A DNA stretch of 21,938 nucleotides from assembly GCA_009774345.1 (NCBI GenBank), contig VSNR01000064.1, positions 1-21,938 on the forward strand. The letters are read 5' to 3'. A model generated the notes under the pieces. The model ran no database searches, was not told the origin of the DNA, and saw nothing but the letters and a program-made list of their open reading frames with translations. The first letter of the stretch is position 1, and every line of letters starts with the position of its first letter. The DNA is from Lachnospiraceae bacterium (lineage in GTDB: Bacteria > Bacillota > Clostridia > Lachnospirales > Lachnospiraceae). Both the position numbers and the translations under genes were made by a program. Below are positions 5,396 to 14,318 of this stretch, piece after piece.

Positions 5396-7933
5396 ATGGA
5401 AAAGATACTCAGACTTTCATTTGCAAATATGAAAAAGCATAAGAAACAGACAATACTCCTTACGCTGCTGATCGTGTTCTGTATGGCTGTCACATCGGCG
5501 GCGATAGCGGGCAGCATTGATATGACGGGCATATTTCCCCGTGTGGCGGATGCGTATGCCGTACATAAAAATGCGCTTTATATCAAAGAGGATTATTACA
5601 ATGACAGCTTCATCCGGCTGCTTCGTGAAGATGAGAGGGTCACGGATATCGATCATATCCGTGTTCTGTTCAGTACGGCAACGAAATACCTTGACAATGA
5701 AGGCGAGGAACAGTCGCTGTATATGAGTTTCGTGACGAAGGAGCTCGAAAAGAACATAGAGCGCTCTCCCATAGAAACGACCCTCACCGATGAGGAGATC
5801 GCAGCATTGGAACACCCGATCTATCTGCCCTATGCAGGACAAGAAAGCCTTGCATCAAAGTTCAGTGAGGGCGACACTTTTCACATCATTTACGGAACAA
5901 AGAGGTTCTCCTTTACCGTTGCAGGTTTTTATGAATCCATTTTTATGCCCGCAACCGGTGTGGGTTTCCAGATGATCGTTTCGGACAGCGACTATGTTTC
6001 TCTGATGGCCATAATCGGCAAGTATGAAATGGTGCTGTTCGACTGCAATCCGCTTGAAGACTGTGTGGATATCTATTTAAAATTTTATGACAGAGTCGAA
6101 GAACAGACAGGCAAAGATATCGGATATAATATTCGGAGCTTTCTGTATAAAAATCTGGAACAGAAAAGTGCTGTTTTCTCGGAGATTGTTATTGGTATCA
6201 TGCTGTTTATGGCGGTTGTTATATTCATTGCCGCCGCTATTATGATACGTTTCCGTATCGCAGGCGATATACAGGATCAGATACAGTCTATCGGCGTATT
6301 GGAAGCACTCGGTTATACATCAAAGGAGATCGCACTTTCCTATACCGCGGAGTATCTTATGACAGCCCTTGCAGGCGTTATGATCGGCGCGGGCGGCGCA
6401 TTTGCGCTGCTGCCTGTACTGCACAGCGTCGCTGAAACACTTTCGGGACATCACGGCAGTCTGCATATCTCTCCGCTCCCAATACTGCTGACGGCATTGA
6501 CGATCCTTATTTTTGTGGGAGTAATCGCACATACGAGAGCTTTGGCAGTAAAGAAATATCCCCCTGTGCAGGCTTTCCGTAAAGGAATCGCTGTTCATTA
6601 TTTCGGCAAAAACCGGTTTCCGCTCAGGAATACGAAAAACAGCGTGCATCTTCGCCTTGCCCTGAAAGGCTTTTTCGATAATATGAAGCAGAATATCAGT
6701 CTTACTGTCTGTATCGCTGTCTCGGCACTTGCCGCTGTCGCAGGTATCCTGACCGCCGACCTGTTCGCCTCTGATCTGAAAGCTGCTGCAAGGATGACAG
6801 GAGAGGAAATGCCCGATCAAATAGTGACCGTTATGCACTCCGCCAACACCGAGGAGCTTGCGGAAAGAATAAGCGGGATGCAGGGGGTAAAACGTGTGCA
6901 GACAGGTTCGTTTTCTCTTGATCTGTCTGAATGGATGTCTCTCTATGCCTTTGACCGTGAGCGTTGTCTTGTGCCAATATCCTATCCCGATTTTTCTCAG
7001 TGCGAGAACATTCAGGCAACAGCAGGCAGACTTCCCGAACATGACAATGAGATCGCTGTTTCAAAGCTGTTCGCTACCCAGCACAGCCTGAAAGTCGGTG
7101 ACAATCTCACCCTCGAATGCAACAGGGTAAAAAAGAATTACATCATCTGTGGATTCATTCCAAGCATGTGCAACGATGGAACAAATCTTTATATTACCGA
7201 ACAGGCTTTAAAACGTATCATGCCCACTTACCGTCCCTCTGCGATAGAGATATACCTTGAGGACAAAACAGATCGGGCAGCGTTTCAGACACTGCTGATG
7301 CAGACCTACGGCAGATCAGTGGCTGATACCCGTAAAACAGAAAGCATCGGCGATACTGCCGAGGAACGACTGCGTGCAGAAGCAGATCGGCTGATTGCAG
7401 AGTATCTCGCCAATCACGGTGCAGATCATATCGAATACGCGATACAGATCGGCGATAAGACGATATCGGGTTCAAGCGAGCACTTTGCTATCAAAAATGC
7501 GCAGGACATCAAACATGTCCTGCAGACGCAGATGGGCGGTATTTTCAGCACGATCAGTCTGACATCCTGGTCACTGATGGGTATCGCAGCAGTCGTTTCC
7601 GCTATCATTATCATAGCCCTTATGGAGCAGGCTGTCAGACGGCAGAGAAAAGAACTTGGTATCATGCTCGGACTTGGCTACACCACAAAGGAGCTTATGG
7701 TACAGCTTGCAATGCGTATCATGCCCGCTGTGGTCGTGGCAATGATCCTCGGCACTGTCGGTGCGGCGGCTGTGTTTCATGCGGTAATGGACGCTATGGT
7801 CGGCACAACACCCATCAATATCCCCATGATAATCATTGCAATGGTAATTATGATACTGTTCTGCTTCGGCTGTGCGTATGTCGGTGCAGGCAGGATAAAG
7901 AAGATCTCTGTAACAGAGCTTATGACCGAATAA
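5396..7933 (+). CDS. ABC transporter permease with two FtsX domains
   Basis: I take ATG 5396 as the start because GGAGA at 5386-5390 is well spaced; an in-frame TTG at 5348 lacks a ribosome site. The 845-residue protein has one helix near residues 19-39, a first extracellular region, a FtsX domain at about 256-395 (three helices, with LEALGYTSKEI after the first), another helix near 433-456, a second large extracellular region (about 457-715), and a final FtsX domain at about 718-845 containing LGIMLGLGYTTKEL. This 8-helix, two-ECD plan belongs to the large FtsX permeases of Firmicutes, longer than BceB. It is the membrane partner of the preceding ATPase. The ECDs probably bind or extract a substrate at the outer face of the membrane. 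Confidence 0.92.
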   Translation: MEKILRLSFANMKKHKKQTILLTLLIVFCMAVTSAAIAGSIDMTGIFPRVADAYAVHKNALYIKEDYYNDSFIRLLREDERVTDIDHIRVLFSTATKYLDNEGEEQSLYMSFVTKELEKNIERSPIETTLTDEEIAALEHPIYLPYAGQESLASKFSEGDTFHIIYGTKRFSFTVAGFYESIFMPATGVGFQMIVSDSDYVSLMAIIGKYEMVLFDCNPLEDCVDIYLKFYDRVEEQTGKDIGYNIRSFLYKNLEQKSAVFSEIVIGIMLFMAVVIFIAAAIMIRFRIAGDIQDQIQSIGVLEALGYTSKEIALSYTAEYLMTALAGVMIGAGGAFALLPVLHSVAETLSGHHGSLHISPLPILLTALTILIFVGVIAHTRALAVKKYPPVQAFRKGIAVHYFGKNRFPLRNTKNSVHLRLALKGFFDNMKQNISLTVCIAVSALAAVAGILTADLFASDLKAAARMTGEEMPDQIVTVMHSANTEELAERISGMQGVKRVQTGSFSLDLSEWMSLYAFDRERCLVPISYPDFSQCENIQATAGRLPEHDNEIAVSKLFATQHSLKVGDNLTLECNRVKKNYIICGFIPSMCNDGTNLYITEQALKRIMPTYRPSAIEIYLEDKTDRAAFQTLLMQTYGRSVADTRKTESIGDTAEERLRAEADRLIAEYLANHGADHIEYAIQIGDKTISGSSEHFAIKNAQDIKHVLQTQMGGIFSTISLTSWSLMGIAAVVSAIIIIALMEQAVRRQRKELGIMLGLGYTTKELMVQLAMRIMPAVVVAMILGTVGAAAVFHAVMDAMVGTTPINIPMIIIAMVIMILFCFGCAYVGAGRIKKISVTELMTE

Positions 7934-7948
7934 AGCGGGAGGATTATT

Positions 7949-9904
7949 ATGAAGAAGATAACAGCAGCAATAACAGCGATCATGATACTGGCGGCGATAC
8001 CCGTTCCGGCAGCTTACGGTGCAGACGCAGACAAGAAAACGACGCCTGTACAGACAGAAGAAAACGCCGATACCGTTTCGGCAATAGGCTCAGTAAGCAA
8101 GATATTCTGTACGACTGCGGCATTACAGCTTTATGAGCAGGGACTGCTCGACCTTGACGCTCCCGTGACGGATTATGTCCCCGAATTTACAATGCAGGAC
8201 GAGCGATATAAAGATATCACTGTGAGAATGCTCATGAATCACACTTCCGGGCTTATGGGAATGGTATATGATGATATGATACTCTATGATGATATAGATA
8301 CGACATATCATGACAGATTCATAGGACATCTGAAAAATTCACGTCTGAAAGCTGACCCTGGAACACTTGCGACTTACAGCAATGACGGTTTCACACTGCT
8401 GGAGATCGTGGTGGAACGTGTCAGCGGTGAAAGTTTTACCGATTATGTGGAGAATCATATCTCAAAGCCGCTCAAACTTGAAAACACCAAAACGGCTGCA
8501 AAAATGTACGGCAATCAGAATACGGCAAATATCTTTGTCGGCGGTATACCGTATGATACGGACTATTGTATGGCATTCGGCTCGGGCGGCATCATGTCAA
8601 CAGCACCGGAGCTTTGCGAATTCGGCACGGCATTCTGGGGAGGTGATGAAACTTTGCTCAGACAATCGTCAAAGGATGAAATGCAGAAGAACAATGCCCG
8701 TGACAAATATGAGAATGCATTTGGTCTCGGCTGGGATACAGTCGATTGCAGTCAGAACTGGACGACAAGCAAGGACGTTCGGATCCTGTTCAAGGGCGGT
8801 TCGCTGTTACATCAGTACGCAGGACTTATGGTAGCTCCCGATGAACAGATAAGCGTGTCGGTGACAATGAACGGCGCAAGTCCCGGCGGTGCAACGATGC
8901 TGAGCGAATCGCTCATGATCTCCGCTCTTGCCCAAAAGGGTATAACCGTCACTTTAGATGAACCAAAAATAATGGAAACAGCGGACAAAGTTCCGGAGAA
9001 ATATCTGAAAATGGCGGATATCTATGCGAGAGGGGACGGCATATTCAAGGTGGAGTTCCCCGACGGGAAGTATATGGGGATCACCGAGATCACAGCAGAA
9101 AACCCCAGGACAAAACGGTATCGGTACACTGCTGATGACAGCTTTGTGCTTATGGACGGTGAACCCGATTCGGATCATTTTGTTCAGGCAGGCGATCAGG
9201 AACTGCTCACATTTACCGAAAGGAACGGGAATACCTATATCTGCAAGTATGCAAATACCTATGCAGACGGCTTCGGACGGTATATAGATCTATCTTACTA
9301 TCTGCAAAGAGTGGGAGCGTTTCATGTCAGCGACAGCGTTCAGCAGGCTTGGACGCAGAGGAACGGCAAAAAATACTACATGACAAACATGAAGTATTCC
9401 AACGCTTATTACAATGTAAGCCCCTGCGTTCAGCTGAATGTACCCGAGGGTATAAACGGCTGTGCGAAGTTTACGGGTGAGAGGATCATGAAGACGATGC
9501 GTTTTACCGATGAAAATAAGGCGGAGGGCTTTGTTTTGATACCCGGCGAAGCGGGACGTGAGCTGACCGATTTTGAAGTGTTCACCGAGAACGGCTGTGA
9601 ATACCTGCGCACAGGCGATCAGGCTATGATATCGGTAAGTGAGGATTCAATTTACGATCTTACGGCAGATATTCACGAAATAGCTCTTGAAACGGGACGG
9701 GCAAAGTGGTATAAGATAGGTGAGATGGACTTAAAGTCCGTTACCCTTGATATCCCCGAAAAGGCAGCAGTTTATATTTATGATAAGTTTGATAACGTGG
9801 TTTACTCAAGCTATATGAACGGCTATGGAAATCATGTGACACTTCCCGAAAGCGGAAAGATCGTATTCATAGGCGAGAGCGGCGAAAAGGTGGGGATTGG
9901 ATGA
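7949..9904 (+). CDS. Secreted serine hydrolase of the beta-lactamase/DD-peptidase fold
   Basis: ATG 7949 follows GGGAGG, 15 bases behind the permease. Residues 1-24 form a clear signal peptide ending in AYG. The class C/PF00144 motifs are visible: S48-V-S-K51 in IGSVSK, Y143-S-N145, and a KGG near residue 281 in place of KTG/HxG. RMLMNHTSGL between them is also typical. Residues from about 340 to 651 form an additional region with a beta-rich look that I do not recognise. Only ~24 residues lie between the signal peptide and the catalytic serine. Family members usually have 40-60, including two core strands, so the N-terminus seems shortened. It may act on peptidoglycan, a D-amino peptide or a beta-lactam. 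It is encoded between the transporter and its regulators, implying a shared job outside the membrane. Confidence 0.85.
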   Translation: MKKITAAITAIMILAAIPVPAAYGADADKKTTPVQTEENADTVSAIGSVSKIFCTTAALQLYEQGLLDLDAPVTDYVPEFTMQDERYKDITVRMLMNHTSGLMGMVYDDMILYDDIDTTYHDRFIGHLKNSRLKADPGTLATYSNDGFTLLEIVVERVSGESFTDYVENHISKPLKLENTKTAAKMYGNQNTANIFVGGIPYDTDYCMAFGSGGIMSTAPELCEFGTAFWGGDETLLRQSSKDEMQKNNARDKYENAFGLGWDTVDCSQNWTTSKDVRILFKGGSLLHQYAGLMVAPDEQISVSVTMNGASPGGATMLSESLMISALAQKGITVTLDEPKIMETADKVPEKYLKMADIYARGDGIFKVEFPDGKYMGITEITAENPRTKRYRYTADDSFVLMDGEPDSDHFVQAGDQELLTFTERNGNTYICKYANTYADGFGRYIDLSYYLQRVGAFHVSDSVQQAWTQRNGKKYYMTNMKYSNAYYNVSPCVQLNVPEGINGCAKFTGERIMKTMRFTDENKAEGFVLIPGEAGRELTDFEVFTENGCEYLRTGDQAMISVSEDSIYDLTADIHEIALETGRAKWYKIGEMDLKSVTLDIPEKAAVYIYDKFDNVVYSSYMNGYGNHVTLPESGKIVFIGESGEKVGIG

Positions 9905-9912
9905 AAGAAGTA

Positions 9913-9936
9913 GTGTGAAAAATAAATTTTTCACAC
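9913..9936. repeat. Perfect inverted repeat between hydrolase and regulator genes
   Basis: GTGTGAAAAA (9913-9922) and TTTTTCACAC (9927-9936) are perfect inverted repeats around TAAA. The right arm is T-rich, so the hairpin could weakly terminate or attenuate transcription between the transport/hydrolase genes and the two-component genes. It could also be an operator. Confidence 0.45.
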
Positions 9937-9938
9937 GC

Positions 9939-9971
9939 AAATTTGTGCCTGCGGCCCAAAGTTTGCAGGCT
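9939..9971 (+). repeat. Intergenic repeat, copy 2
   Basis: Related to 5344-5374: AAATTTGTGC is identical, followed by TGCGGCCCAAAGTTTGCAGG in place of TACGCCCAAATTCGCAGA. In this copy GCCTGC (9947-9952) and GCAGGC (9965-9970) can also pair. Confidence 0.5.
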
Positions 9972-9982
9972 GTGAGAAAGGC

Positions 9983-10708
9983 ATGGTGATTAGTATGGAT
10001 TATAAGTGCCTGATAATAGACGATGATGAAATCATTGCCGAAAACACGGCGGAGTATTTTAATGCGTTTGATATAAAAACGGCGTATGTTACAAGCTATG
10101 AGAATGCGGTGGACTTCCTTGCGGAGAACACCGTTTCTCTGTTGCTTTTAGATATAAACCTCGGGGACAAGTCTGGCTTTGAACTGTGTAAGAGCATAAG
10201 GAGCGAATACAATATGCCTATCCTTTTCATCAGTGCCCGTACAAGTGATGATGATCTGCTTATGGCACTGAATATTGGCGGAGATGATTATATCAAAAAG
10301 CCTTTCAAGATGAATATTCTCCTTGCAAAGGTCAGGGCTATTCTGAACAGATACGAAAGTACACAGTCTGTCGTGAAAGAACCGCCTAAAGCGGCAGGCA
10401 GCAGAAAAATACAGATCATGGACGGTCTGTTTTTTGATACACATTCGCACTGCATAAGCAAAAACGGAGAACAGATCACGCTGAAAGCGCTTGAATACAA
10501 AATGCTGTTCTATTTTCTGGAGCATAGAGGAAAGGTCATAACAAAGGACGAGTTCTTACAGAATGTGTGGAAAGACGAGTGCGTCGGTGAGGGTACGGTT
10601 GCGGTGCATATCCGTCATCTTCGGGAAAAGCTCGAAGCCGATCCGAATGAGCCGAAGATCATTAAAACTGTCTGGGGTGTAGGATATATCATGGGTGAAA
10701 CGTCATGA
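9983..10708 (+). CDS. OmpR-family DNA-binding response regulator
   Basis: The receiver domain has the acidic pocket in LIIDDDE, the phosphorylation site Asp57 in LLLLDINLG, and the conserved Lys in DDYIKKPFK. The C-terminal winged helix includes ALEYKMLFYFL, a KDEFLQNVW segment, TVAVHIRHLREKLE and the final WGVGYIM. At 241 residues it is full length. The start is uncertain: ATG 9983, GTG 9986 and ATG 9995 are in frame, and GAAAGG (9976-9981) is too close to the first; 9986 or 9995 may be used. It overlaps the kinase gene by 4 bases (ATGA), so they are translationally coupled. The 11-bp repeats at 4481-4513 are its most likely operator in this window, by inference. Confidence 0.93.
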   Translation: MVISMDYKCLIIDDDEIIAENTAEYFNAFDIKTAYVTSYENAVDFLAENTVSLLLLDINLGDKSGFELCKSIRSEYNMPILFISARTSDDDLLMALNIGGDDYIKKPFKMNILLAKVRAILNRYESTQSVVKEPPKAAGSRKIQIMDGLFFDTHSHCISKNGEQITLKALEYKMLFYFLEHRGKVITKDEFLQNVWKDECVGEGTVAVHIRHLREKLEADPNEPKIIKTVWGVGYIMGETS

Positions 10709-11958
10709 GGTATGGAAGAACGCTTATTCTTCTTGCGATGATTGTCGCCTGCTGTATCGGGATATTCGTCATGACGGGCAGGCAAAAATATATGCCAGAC
10801 ATCGTCCTGCAAAATGATATTGCCGAAACAGTAAGAGAAAATATAAAGGACCTTGCTGTTCTTGAAGAAAAGTTTCCCGATACCGATATCCTTGTGTTTG
10901 ACAGGGAGGGGTTCTGCATCTATCCCGAGGGCGAAAACGTAACGCTCACGAAATCAAGAAATAACGGCGATCTGTGTCTTGCGGTGACGGACGGTGACAG
11001 ATTTCTTGCAACAGCGGCGATACCCGACCCGTCTTTTTCGGGGTATAACAAGGCTTTTGCTCAACTGACCTGTGCGGCTGTAATGCTGTTTCTTATTATG
11101 GTAACGGCGGCAGTATCGTTCTATCTGTATATCGAAAGGAACATCTTAAAGCCATTCCGCAAGATGAAAGCGTTTGCAGGCAGGATATCAATGGGCGATC
11201 TCGACAGTCCTCTTGAAATGGAGCGCAGCAATCTGTTTGGGGTTTTCACCGAGAGCTTTGATATCATGCGTGAGGAATTGAGCGCGTCAAAAGCCAGAGA
11301 AACAGAACTCAAACGAAAAGAAAAAGAGCTTGTTGCTGAGCTGAGTCACGACCTGAAAACGCCGATTACGGGTATCAACACAATCTGCGATGTGCTGAGT
11401 CTGAAAGTACAGGATAAATATGTTCTTGGCAAGGTTGAGGGCATACAGAAGAAGACACAGCAGATGGAACTTCTCGTCACGGATCTGCTGACTGCTGCAC
11501 TTGACGATCTTGGCGAGATGACCGTGAACTGCACGGATGAAAATGCGGCTGTGCTGTATGACATCATCAGGGCGGCGGATACACGCTCTCTTGTGAGAAG
11601 GAGTACGATACCCGAATGTATGATACACATTGACATAAAACGTATGGAGCAAATTATCGGAAACATTATCGGTAATTCTTATAAATATGCCAATACGCCC
11701 ATAGACATTGCGTGTGCTTCGAGCAAAGACTATCTGAAACTGTCGATCACCGATTACGGCGAGGGCGTTTCGGCTGACGAGCTTGATCTTATCATGAACA
11801 AATTTTACCGTGGCAGGAACGTAAAAGATTCCGACATAGATGGCAGCGGTCTGGGGCTGTATATCGCTTCGGTTCTTATGGCTAAAATGAATGGTGAACT
11901 TCTATGTTCAAGCAAGGGGAAAGGATTGACAGTGACTTTGATGATCCTGCTGTCGTAG
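10705..11958 (+). CDS. Membrane sensor histidine kinase
   Basis: The 417-residue protein has membrane helices near residues 6-24 and 117-141, enclosing a ~90-residue external sensor loop. A HAMP linker (about 142-195) follows, then the dimerisation domain with His215 in ELSHDLKTPITG. The ATPase domain shows an N-box (GNIIGNSYKYAN, about 319-329), the G1 motif DYGEGVS and the G2 motif GSGLGLYI. All catalytic elements are present. It is the cognate kinase of the overlapping response regulator gene. The moderately sized sensor loop means that it could detect a ligand directly, unlike BceS-type kinases with almost no loop that rely on the transporter. The signal is unknown. Confidence 0.93.
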   Translation: MRYGRTLILLAMIVACCIGIFVMTGRQKYMPDIVLQNDIAETVRENIKDLAVLEEKFPDTDILVFDREGFCIYPEGENVTLTKSRNNGDLCLAVTDGDRFLATAAIPDPSFSGYNKAFAQLTCAAVMLFLIMVTAAVSFYLYIERNILKPFRKMKAFAGRISMGDLDSPLEMERSNLFGVFTESFDIMREELSASKARETELKRKEKELVAELSHDLKTPITGINTICDVLSLKVQDKYVLGKVEGIQKKTQQMELLVTDLLTAALDDLGEMTVNCTDENAAVLYDIIRAADTRSLVRRSTIPECMIHIDIKRMEQIIGNIIGNSYKYANTPIDIACASSKDYLKLSITDYGEGVSADELDLIMNKFYRGRNVKDSDIDGSGLGLYIASVLMAKMNGELLCSSKGKGLTVTLMILLS

Positions 11959-12035
11959 TTTTTAAAATTGTTCCTTAGCTTTTTGAATAGTGATTTTGGA
12001 TATCCAGAGAATGCGATAGGAGAGAAATTAAACTA

Positions 12036-12064
12036 TTGATTATTTTGGACGTTTTTGCTATAAT
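12036..12064 (+). promoter_or_regulatory. Near-consensus sigma-A promoter
   Basis: TTGATT (12036-12041), a 17-base spacer and a perfect TATAAT (12059-12064). The predicted start near 12071 is just ahead of the first stem of the structured leader. Confidence 0.75.
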
Positions 12065-12073
12065 ACAAGGCAG

Positions 12074-12199
12074 TTATACTGACGGTCGAAAAGACTGACC
12101 GCCAGTATAAAATTATGCACACAGCCGCATAAGGAAATATGCCGCTTTGCGGCTGCGGCTGGCGCGATACTCACGGCAGATTTTATCTGTCGTGAGTAT
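12074..12199 (+). promoter_or_regulatory. Structured leader RNA with three stems
   Basis: Stem 1 pairs 12074-12087 with 12097-12110 (13 pairs, one mismatch). Stem 2 pairs CAGCCGCA (12122-12129) with TGCGGCTG (12154-12161) and encloses a small hairpin, GCCGC-TTT-GCGGC (12141-12153). Stem 3 pairs 12167-12181 with 12185-12199 (15 pairs including one G-U, TTT loop). The ribosome site AAAAGGAG follows at 12207-12214. No T-run follows any stem, so these are not ordinary terminators. I do not recognise a known riboswitch class. A cis-acting leader or a nested set of palindromic repeats are the alternatives. Confidence 0.5.
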
Positions 12200-12223
12200 A
12201 CAAAAGAAAAGGAGATGTGTATT

Positions 12224-13648
12224 ATGAAAAAAATGTTGCATATTGGAATTACACTGGGGGCTGCCGTCGTTGCAGTTGTGTTATGGCTGCTTGCAGGTTC
12301 CCCCTTTATAAAGATGCAGACAGGACCAGAAGCTTTAAATCCAGAGGTGAATTTTGCGGATGCAAAGGGAGCATATATCTCCTATGAGGCGGCATATCCA
12401 GTTGCCTCCTGGGTGGAGGAATACTATTCTGGAGATGAGGACAGGGTATTGACCAAGGGGTATGTGATCTATGATGCTGACAGAGAGGAATTTGTCTGTG
12501 TTCTTATTCCAAATCCAGAGCGTAGTGACAAAGACTTTGATGGACGCCTGCGCGGCATGGAACTTTCGGCACAGATACGGGCAGGGAAGGACATGACACC
12601 TATTACTGTAATGGGGTCTTTGGAACTTGCTAGTCAGGAGCAGGCAGATCAAGTACAGAAGGTGCTTGAAGAAAGCAATATAGTCAAACAGTTTCTTGAC
12701 TTTCAGGATTCAGAATCCAGCATGGAATCCTATTTTGAAGGTGATGAATATGGACAAGTTCTTGAGAACATGTGCTCGAATATCCTGAATGGGAAAAGGC
12801 AGTCAGAATGGTATATTCTGGAACAGGGAAGTATCAATCATCTAAGGACAGGCGACATTAAGCTCTGTATGGTGACGGCGCTTTTAAATGTCTTGATCTT
12901 CCTCTTTTGTCTGATTGGATTGTTTCGGGGAAAGAAGGAGTATGCAGCAGAAGTGCCTGCGGGTGCCGGGGATACATGGAATCGTTTCTTTGCAGAGCAG
13001 AGCGTTTACGCGGAGAAATGGTGTACATATAATTTAAATAGAGGATATCGCCTTTCCATATTGAGTTTGGTGATACCTGTAGTGATATTTATAGCACTTG
13101 CGATTTTTACAAAAAATGTAGATACAATGTTGACTTTTTCTGTGCCTATAGGTCTGCTCATCGGCGAGGTGATAGCACTGATTATGTGGTGGAGCCAGAA
13201 GAGCCAATCCAAACCAGATAAGCTTTTAAAGAGATTGGAAAAATCACTGAGAAAAGAATTATCCAGTGATTCGGTACGAGATGAATTTATTGAAGAATAT
13301 GTAAACACACAGCAGGAATGGGCTTTTGGGGAGAAAACAAAAGACGGTATGCTGTGGGGGAAAGTTGGAGAGCGGTATTGTAGCGTATTTTTGTGGACTG
13401 GACGAGTGACCGTGGTCGATATGACACAGCTAAAGAAAGTTGAGACTGAAACCAGATCTGAAACAGTACAGAGTGGATCGGTCAAAGTTCATAGCGTCCA
13501 TTATGAAACACAATTCTATTATCAGGAGGATCCGCATAGGCGGAAATGTGATAAAACGTTTTACTTTAATATAGAGGATTCGATAGGGTATTTTATCACG
13601 CTGCTTCGGAAACGTGTAGGGGATAGAGTAAGCATTACACATAAATAA
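12224..13648 (+). CDS. Uncharacterised four-helix membrane protein
   Basis: ATG 12224 is preferred to the in-frame ATG at 12215, which overlaps the GGAG. The 474-residue protein has an N-terminal helix (about 4-24), a ~185-residue probably extracellular region rich in acidic residues, three further helices (about 212-234, 275-297, 301-322) and a ~150-residue C-terminal cytoplasmic domain. That domain contains WAFGEKTKDGMLWGKVGERY and a long strand-rich segment with alternating charged residues. I do not recognise a family. It is preceded by a strong promoter and structured leader, and followed 52 bases later by another membrane protein whose soluble part shows a similar W-x-G-x-K pattern. The two are likely cotranscribed. 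Confidence 0.75.
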   Translation: MKKMLHIGITLGAAVVAVVLWLLAGSPFIKMQTGPEALNPEVNFADAKGAYISYEAAYPVASWVEEYYSGDEDRVLTKGYVIYDADREEFVCVLIPNPERSDKDFDGRLRGMELSAQIRAGKDMTPITVMGSLELASQEQADQVQKVLEESNIVKQFLDFQDSESSMESYFEGDEYGQVLENMCSNILNGKRQSEWYILEQGSINHLRTGDIKLCMVTALLNVLIFLFCLIGLFRGKKEYAAEVPAGAGDTWNRFFAEQSVYAEKWCTYNLNRGYRLSILSLVIPVVIFIALAIFTKNVDTMLTFSVPIGLLIGEVIALIMWWSQKSQSKPDKLLKRLEKSLRKELSSDSVRDEFIEEYVNTQQEWAFGEKTKDGMLWGKVGERYCSVFLWTGRVTVVDMTQLKKVETETRSETVQSGSVKVHSVHYETQFYYQEDPHRRKCDKTFYFNIEDSIGYFITLLRKRVGDRVSITHK

Positions 13649-13700
13649 CAAAATATACATGGATATGAAACGATAAAATTTTTGTAGGAGAACGGATGAT

Positions 13701-14318
13701 ATGGTAAAAAAATTAACGATCAAATTATGGATGAATGTAATTCCGCTGCTTTTGGTATGTGGTGTAATACCGGTAGTAGTACTCAGCAAATATGGTCCTG
13801 CGGCATTGCAGGGTTCTGCCAAGACAGAGTCCATGAGCAATATTTATGGATTCTGCGCATTGGCACTGTTTTTTATAGTAATCGACGTAGCTATCGTGAT
13901 TCGCCAGTTGACCCATTCTGTGGGAAAGAAAGTGAAGATTTATCTGAATGCCAATCCAGATGTGACAATGCAGCAGTTGGACAGTGATTTCGATGATTCA
14001 GAACAGATAGGGAATGTGTGGGTTGGCAGGAAATGGACCTATAGCTATGATATGGATGATATTCCAGTGGACAATGATAAAATTGTACTGGTGTACAATG
14101 AGACAGACCGCGTAAAGGACAAAATTGTCTATTATCTTTGTCTGGGGCTTGTGGACGGAAAAGTTGCAAGAGTATCTGTGTCAAAAAATAAACTTCCACA
14201 ATTATTTCGGATGTATGAGCGTTTTCCCCGGATCTTGGTGGGCAATGATCCGGAGTATATGTATATGTACAGAAACGATATGAATGCTTTGCTGGACATA
14301 AAATATCGCAGTAATTAG
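13701..14318 (+). CDS. Uncharacterised two-helix membrane protein
   Basis: ATG 13701 follows GGAG at 13687-13690. The 205-residue protein has two helices near the N-terminus (about residues 10-33 and 48-71) and a cytoplasmic domain of ~130 residues. It includes GNVWVGRKWTYSYDMDDIPV and KIVYYLCLGLVDGK, which resemble a compact beta-sheet/PH-like domain. It may be a member of a Firmicutes domain of unknown function (I thought of DUF6709 but cannot confirm). It is probably in an operon with the preceding gene. No terminator is evident behind it. Confidence 0.75.
   Translation: MVKKLTIKLWMNVIPLLLVCGVIPVVVLSKYGPAALQGSAKTESMSNIYGFCALALFFIVIDVAIVIRQLTHSVGKKVKIYLNANPDVTMQQLDSDFDDSEQIGNVWVGRKWTYSYDMDDIPVDNDKIVLVYNETDRVKDKIVYYLCLGLVDGKVARVSVSKNKLPQLFRMYERFPRILVGNDPEYMYMYRNDMNALLDIKYRSN

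Noticed and set aside
6320..7042. 240-codon minus-strand open frame
   Set aside because: Antisense to the permease gene, with Cys/His/Arg-rich composition typical of shadow frames.
7949..9904. Calling the serine hydrolase a beta-lactamase
   Set aside because: SxxK, YxN and KGG are shared with DD-peptidases, esterases and binding proteins of the same fold, and the N-terminus is unusually short.
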